Shown here: piece after piece, positions 62,301-64,000 of the stretch
Layout: every line of letters starts with the position of its first letter
Position numbering within the stretch: the first letter of the stretch is position 1
Source: a methanogenic archaeon ISO4-H5
Lineage (GTDB): Archaea; Thermoplasmatota; Thermoplasmata; Methanomassiliicoccales; Methanomethylophilaceae
Assembly (NCBI GenBank): GCA_001560915.1
Contig: CP014214.1
Span: forward strand, 1,612,001-1,676,000
Direction of reading: 5' to 3'
DNA length: 64,000 bases
Notes under the pieces: model-generated
What the model was told of the DNA's origin: nothing
Seen by the model: the letters and a program-made list of their open reading frames with translations, nothing else
Databases searched by the model: none
Translations under genes and position numbers: made by a program

Positions 62301-63770
62301 GCAACTGATTGATGTAACGGGGGACCCGGCAAATGCCTCTTGATAAATCACGGCTGTACTGTCGATAAAGGTAACTTCCCTCAGATCTGGATTGTTTCTA
62401 AACGCATACTTCGATACTTCTTTAACTCCGGTTAATACAATCGATTCCAAATCATTGTCCTTGAATGCATTTTGACCTATTATCCCGACAGGTCCATTGA
62501 TGATGATTGATGTCAAACCTGTACCGCTAAAAGCATCACCATCAATGTTCAATGTTCCTTCATTTTGTATGGTTACAGTACGCAAAGCCTTACAGGCCAT
62601 AAATGCCCTCGGCGAGATCTCTGTCACATTGCTAGGCACAGTATAGGCGTCCGAAGATGCAACTGCAATGACCAGTGTATTCTCGCAATAAACCTGGTTA
62701 TCTATGACCCTGAAAGTTCCATTACCATTGACGGATGTTATCTGCTCCAGTTCTTCGCTATTGTAAAATGGATTTCCCGATAGTTCAGTCAGTGTAGCGA
62801 ATGGCAACGCGACACTCCTGAGATTGGTGCAACCCATAAACGCAAACCCGTCTATGGACCGCAAACAATACCCTTCTGAATCAATGCCTCTGACTTCGGC
62901 TGTCGTTATGAACCGGAGAGATGCACAACCACTGAACGCGTATGTCCCGATTGACTGCAGGGTGGTTGGTAAAGAAATCGATTCCAGACCACTCCTGCTG
63001 AATGAATAAACACCGATTGTCTTGAGACCTTCGCTCAGTGCTATTTCTTTCAGATTGGAAACTCCGTCAAATGCCCTGTCTGCAATGGCGTCCACCGTAT
63101 TTATCGTTCCATTGACCATTACCAGATTAGGCACGAATAGGTGGGCTTCCCCGGAAACAGTTGCCCCTGCCAAGTCCATATGGTTGTTTGTAGCGGTGAA
63201 TCTTAGAGAATATCTGTACAGCAGCACATCATTCTCATATACGGAATACGGAACAGTCACCGAGGATCCGCTCTTTGTAGACATCCCCTGGATTGCTGTT
63301 TTATCTCCGAAAAAGGTAGCTATCCCTTCGAAGGCCTGTCCTTCTTCTTCATATAGCACATCATCCGGCGATTGTTCAGTACCGTTTTTGAATTCCACAT
63401 GGAAGTTCACTGTAGGATGATCATCGTCTCCCGATAATTTGAAATGCAGTAATACCAAAGGTTCTCCGCTGACGATGTCCGTATAGTCCAAGAATGCGAT
63501 GACACCGCAATTGTCCGCCGGAATAACTCTGTACAACGCCGCAGAATCGACGAGTTTCGGGTTCCACTCTGCAGATTCCAATTCCAGATCGGTCTGAGAA
63601 TAGTTTATCTCGAAATAGGCGGACTTTACGTTTTCACAATCTCTTACAGTAATGGAATAATCCAGATAATTGTCGCCCGAAGCATCCGCTTCATTCGTAA
63701 AAATAGCGAGAAGAGACAATGACGCTATTACGACAATCAACAATGCAAAAATCGTTAATGCTCTCTTCAT
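56376..63770 (-). CDS. Giant surface protein: cohesin-like, LRR, InlB, propeller, DUF4430, Thr/Ser stalk, anchor
   Basis: This 2464-residue cell-surface protein has, in order: a signal peptide (1-30); a cohesin-like domain (about 33-155; YFEINYSQTDLELESAEW, then GVIAFLDYTD and LVLLHFKLSG); BspA-type LRRs (about 185-900); an InlB-type repeat (about 1080-1150, GYTFDGWY); a propeller-like part (about 1230-1640); a DUF4430-like domain (about 1645-1740); a BIG2-like domain (about 1750-1840); a second DUF4430 (about 1845-1980, LWKYWIQYQ and WSLGFYTGGG); a Thr/Ser-rich stalk with 32-residue repeats; a C-terminal beta region; and a transmembrane helix ending VVGRKQ. ATG 63770 follows GAGGGG and starts the signal peptide; an upstream TTG lies in a hairpin. 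A dockerin gene ends just upstream. Confidence 0.85.
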   Translation of the reverse strand: MKRALTIFALLIVVIASLSLLAIFTNEADASGDNYLDYSITVRDCENVKSAYFEINYSQTDLELESAEWNPKLVDSAALYRVIPADNCGVIAFLDYTDIVSGEPLVLLHFKLSGDDDHPTVNFHVEFKNGTEQSPDDVLYEEEGQAFEGIATFFGDKTAIQGMSTKSGSSVTVPYSVYENDVLLYRYSLRFTATNNHMDLAGATVSGEAHLFVPNLVMVNGTINTVDAIADRAFDGVSNLKEIALSEGLKTIGVYSFSRSGLESISLPTTLQSIGTYAFSGCASLRFITTAEVRGIDSEGYCLRSIDGFAFMGCTNLRSVALPFATLTELSGNPFYNSEELEQITSVNGNGTFRVIDNQVYCENTLVIAVASSDAYTVPSNVTEISPRAFMACKALRTVTIQNEGTLNIDGDAFSGTGLTSIIINGPVGIIGQNAFKDNDLESIVLTGVKEVSKYAFRNNPDLREVTFIDSTAVIYQEAFAGSPVTSISCSVNSSITLNSKVFSGSEVTELSINGPFTLGEGSIGSMSVLRTVTMSGILNINQKAFVNSDNLELFVILGNDGDYSSDGGAILKDGKVYIVPPKLKNAVFTVPISGLYADAFKGKTNLIQVTFPVNSTLTTIPDDAFEGCTSLVAINIPDSVGVIGNDAFKGCSNLSDVSIRDSSSLQSLGSGAFSETSLMSIVLPADLRSIGDSCFEGCLSLVEVSFNGNSLESIGSRAFYETGLRAIEVPGSVQEINSTSFGSCPNLSKIIFGQGSPYRFDGDAVYRGDRLVFVLPTVRSYSLPSTVSSIENDAFDIAVDLTEILCEGNVSYTGYSGILFNKERNEIVAIPLAIKEVRIPDTITQLNGSIFSNSKEIELFYWEAPSIELDQNSNLVAEKVVFVSSGDITLGMFAINDSGQVLLIADGKITLGTRSIRGADLVYLNSTDATVESTSITSDELCICPGDGVAYSTYLQKFNSLTRYSTLYLPSETMECDNDKYGGVFEYDGTTYSISTPFGYVQDTSIFVDNSLDSVAVSDIGITSGTLSFRLNNVESVVGDVAVYVDGNLIDVGAEGSFEHHLADGVRKIHISIQLLSSDILHDVSFDLMGGEGIGTVKVQHGGTLKALQLSIPTKSGYTFDGWYSDSSFTQSFDLTNKILSDTQLYAKWAYNDGKYLVNVLSHPEAVQLIKDNQPVAFGELIDGGSIVNVSYCDSLSWECIGWRINGVDSGSIGVQLTLDRDYYIEPLLRYTSPSNVLTDVVDVKTPEYGQDVVLQWSKQYKIDASMSVWSGFPSTPAIMDNAVYVRAGTTLYKYDADTGELLATAESRVLVSYYLYLGVGGGMVYDYATHTVYDADLVKQYDSPKEFTAVFYDSGYFYGLSGGKIYKMEASTGSLVSNGQWANGVGCTWFGMYGTTSAPVFADGHMFFIEALTNSDYRGLASVDLTTGSKTTIELTSQSGRLLDDGWLSCDTKDGRAILFMTAYSQGLFDNGTFRNATITAVVVNSDGTLSDQCPIVDIEFNSSSLSKLVIFNGRGYVNGTHLHVLDMNKLETMVLNCSSGVTSVNAITLESEYLFYKDLSVSTHGSIVVSSGYYGTTGKIYVYILPYNPPNAVYIFEDYEGKTEPTGYFVTSKTGSQYSSQAVRVTLKGNLVWYLDSGTVYCYGTPEANPYSFQITVGDESYKIAGNGKTALDAFRDALNKSRIQNTVSSSGNIIEIAGTEGNWIIDSYFDGKWNSVISMASKSNDMHHIYRIYVRSDAPVKEEVAFDVNPDVLDLVINTNENVGTVTVTGDIPEGVIFTWEAVDDDIVSITVSDDSRIATVTALGTGSTTINVYLSGDMYFGQMQFTVSVTEDLSSKQYVFTLRMAEDADKADYGESGYTASDLRNGITFTAIGSSAGEALETALTHAKVPCNFWTKEDNTIRYWVDDIFGLGDVKMDGGLWKYWIQYQIVDGQESYNQWSLGFYTGGGEFYLLYGITEESGQAVHPGDEEPDTPEQPEIPEQFDNSGSQTTIEVKENDDGSTTVIADSTSVIDGTQTVSEITTKENEDGTTTITENTTVTNPDGSSSTTSSVTTVDADGSKTTESTSTNSDGTSSETVFTVEQTANGTVTTSTETSKDASGNTLQTTEIVSTVEQTANGTVTTSTETSKDASGNTLQTTETVTTVTDATVDGVRTTETQTESTVTDSSGNTTTVSVSETAVKQADGSSTVVRTTETTKDGKTVTEVSAGSISADGKVHTTAVSTDSEIITSVKADGEDGSYVVSDGSVQAALQQQAAVADAVGAEKDRVIEITSDTSDVSASVAKESFGSMAEDNASLRMVSTQGTMTFGKDVLSSMSGKDDVTLSFAIADRSSMTSAQREVIEAGSTVVSLTATSAGQSIGSDLGGKVIVTVKHAAVDGKTPMAYYVDGDGNRTRVAEQHYDAEKEEMTMVLDHFSIYTIVDESPAGEEIPVAVLVMTAVIVLICLGILLPQVVGRKQ
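57328..57519 (-). repeat. Two 96-bp tandem repeats in the stalk of the giant protein
   Basis: Unit 1 starts at 57328 and unit 2 at 57424, with a few differences (GTGACGGTC versus GATACGATC). They match the repeats at 18735-18926, and the whole 3' part of the two genes is close to identical in places. Confidence 0.78.
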
Positions 63771-63796
63771 CGTCCCCTCTCTGATAATTAAAGAGA

Positions 63797-63817
63797 CCCC
63801 CAATCAAAGATTGGGGG
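63797..63817 (-). terminator. Hairpin between the dockerin gene and the giant gene
   Basis: CCCCCAATC-AAA-GATTGGGGG forms a perfect 9-bp stem; in the minus direction it is followed by TCTCTTTAATT. It stands 9 bp after the dockerin stop and probably ends that transcript, though partial read-through into the giant gene is possible. Confidence 0.65.
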
Positions 63818-63825
63818 ATATGGTT

Positions 63826-64000
63826 TCAGGCACCTCCGAGAGGGTATTGTGTGGGGTTGACAACATAATTCTTCAGATAGATCGCATCATCGGAATTGAC
63901 CACTCCATCATTGTTGTAGTCCACATTCTGTCCCTCGGGGATCGGGTGGGTCGATGCACGGAATGTATAAAGCAGCAAGTATACCGCATCATTCTCATCC
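63826..64000 (-). CDS. Dockerin-domain protein, C-terminal end only
   Basis: The minus strand is open from the window edge to TGA at 63826 and encodes 57 residues. They form a type I dockerin-like pair of calcium-loop repeats: DENDAVYLLLYTF (end of repeat 1) and DYNNDGVVNSDDAIYLKNY (repeat 2, with the D-x-N-x-D-G-x-V-N-x-x-D loop). The chain ends YPLGGA. The N-terminal, functional part of the protein lies outside the window. The giant gene directly downstream begins with a cohesin-like domain, the usual partner of dockerins. Confidence 0.82.
   Translation of the reverse strand, partial: DENDAVYLLLYTFRASTHPIPEGQNVDYNNDGVVNSDDAIYLKNYVVNPTQYPLGGA

Noticed and set aside
63771-63803. TTG start for the giant gene, 11 codons upstream
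   Set aside because: It lies inside a perfect terminator-like hairpin; ATG 63770 follows GAGGGG and begins a normal signal peptide.

Overview
The window looks like an accessory island from a methanogenic archaeon, most likely a Methanomassiliicoccales / Methanomethylophilaceae-type host. This is inference. The signs are archaeal families (DUF4443, the PF01637 ATPase with DUF234), very large BspA-type leucine-rich-repeat (LRR) surface proteins with InlB-type repeats, many DUF4430 (transcobalamin-like) domains, AT-rich promoter boxes close to start codons, and 44 gene ends with no TAG stop (37 TGA, 7 TAA), as expected where UAG is read as pyrrolysine. No tRNA, rRNA or CRISPR array was seen.

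Layout. (1) 1-2145: the right end of a mobile/replicative element (copy A): the last codons of a VapE-like replication protein, an inverted array of TGTTACA heptamers, and a P-loop ATPase with a small partner gene on the minus strand. (2) 2325-15980: copy A of a duplicated block. It holds a six-gene operon (anchored beta-propeller/InlB protein, DUF4430 protein, DUF4430-BtuF fusion, anchored beta-propeller, BtuC-like permease, BtuD-like ATPase), then two zinc-ribbon proteins, a DUF4443 regulator-like protein and an LRR surface protein. (3) 16134-17705: a decayed surface-gene fragment and an AlbA_2/HATPase gene flanked by a 13-bp direct repeat. (4) 17786-29440 (minus): four secreted proteins in a row, with a promoter/operator like that of the transporter operon. 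(5) 29892-33638: a defence cluster with a Pycsar-type nucleotide cyclase, its 2-TM effector, a SIR2-like protein and a small AT-rich membrane protein. (6) 33644-39414: a complete element (copy B) with ribbon-helix-helix regulators around a TATCAAC operator array, a tyrosine recombinase, a VapE-like protein, iterons and a minus-strand ATPase. (7) 39703-54366: copy B of the block, with a Fic gene inserted. (8) 54472-64000 (minus): an ATPase/DUF234 protein, an orphan nucleotidyltransferase, a 2464-residue surface protein with an N-terminal cohesin-like domain, and the end of a dockerin-containing gene.

How the parts may work together (inference). The operon looks like corrinoid (or related cofactor) uptake: DUF4430 and beta-propeller proteins outside the membrane hand ligand to a BtuF-type protein and a BtuCD importer. 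The giant surface proteins carry the same aromatic DUF4430-type module (W-x-Y-W ... W-x-x-GFY), and the four-gene surface operon shares the operator, so capture and import may be one regulon. The whole cargo is duplicated next to related integrase/VapE elements. Proteins of the two copies are nearly identical while silent sites differ often, so both copies seem to be kept functional.
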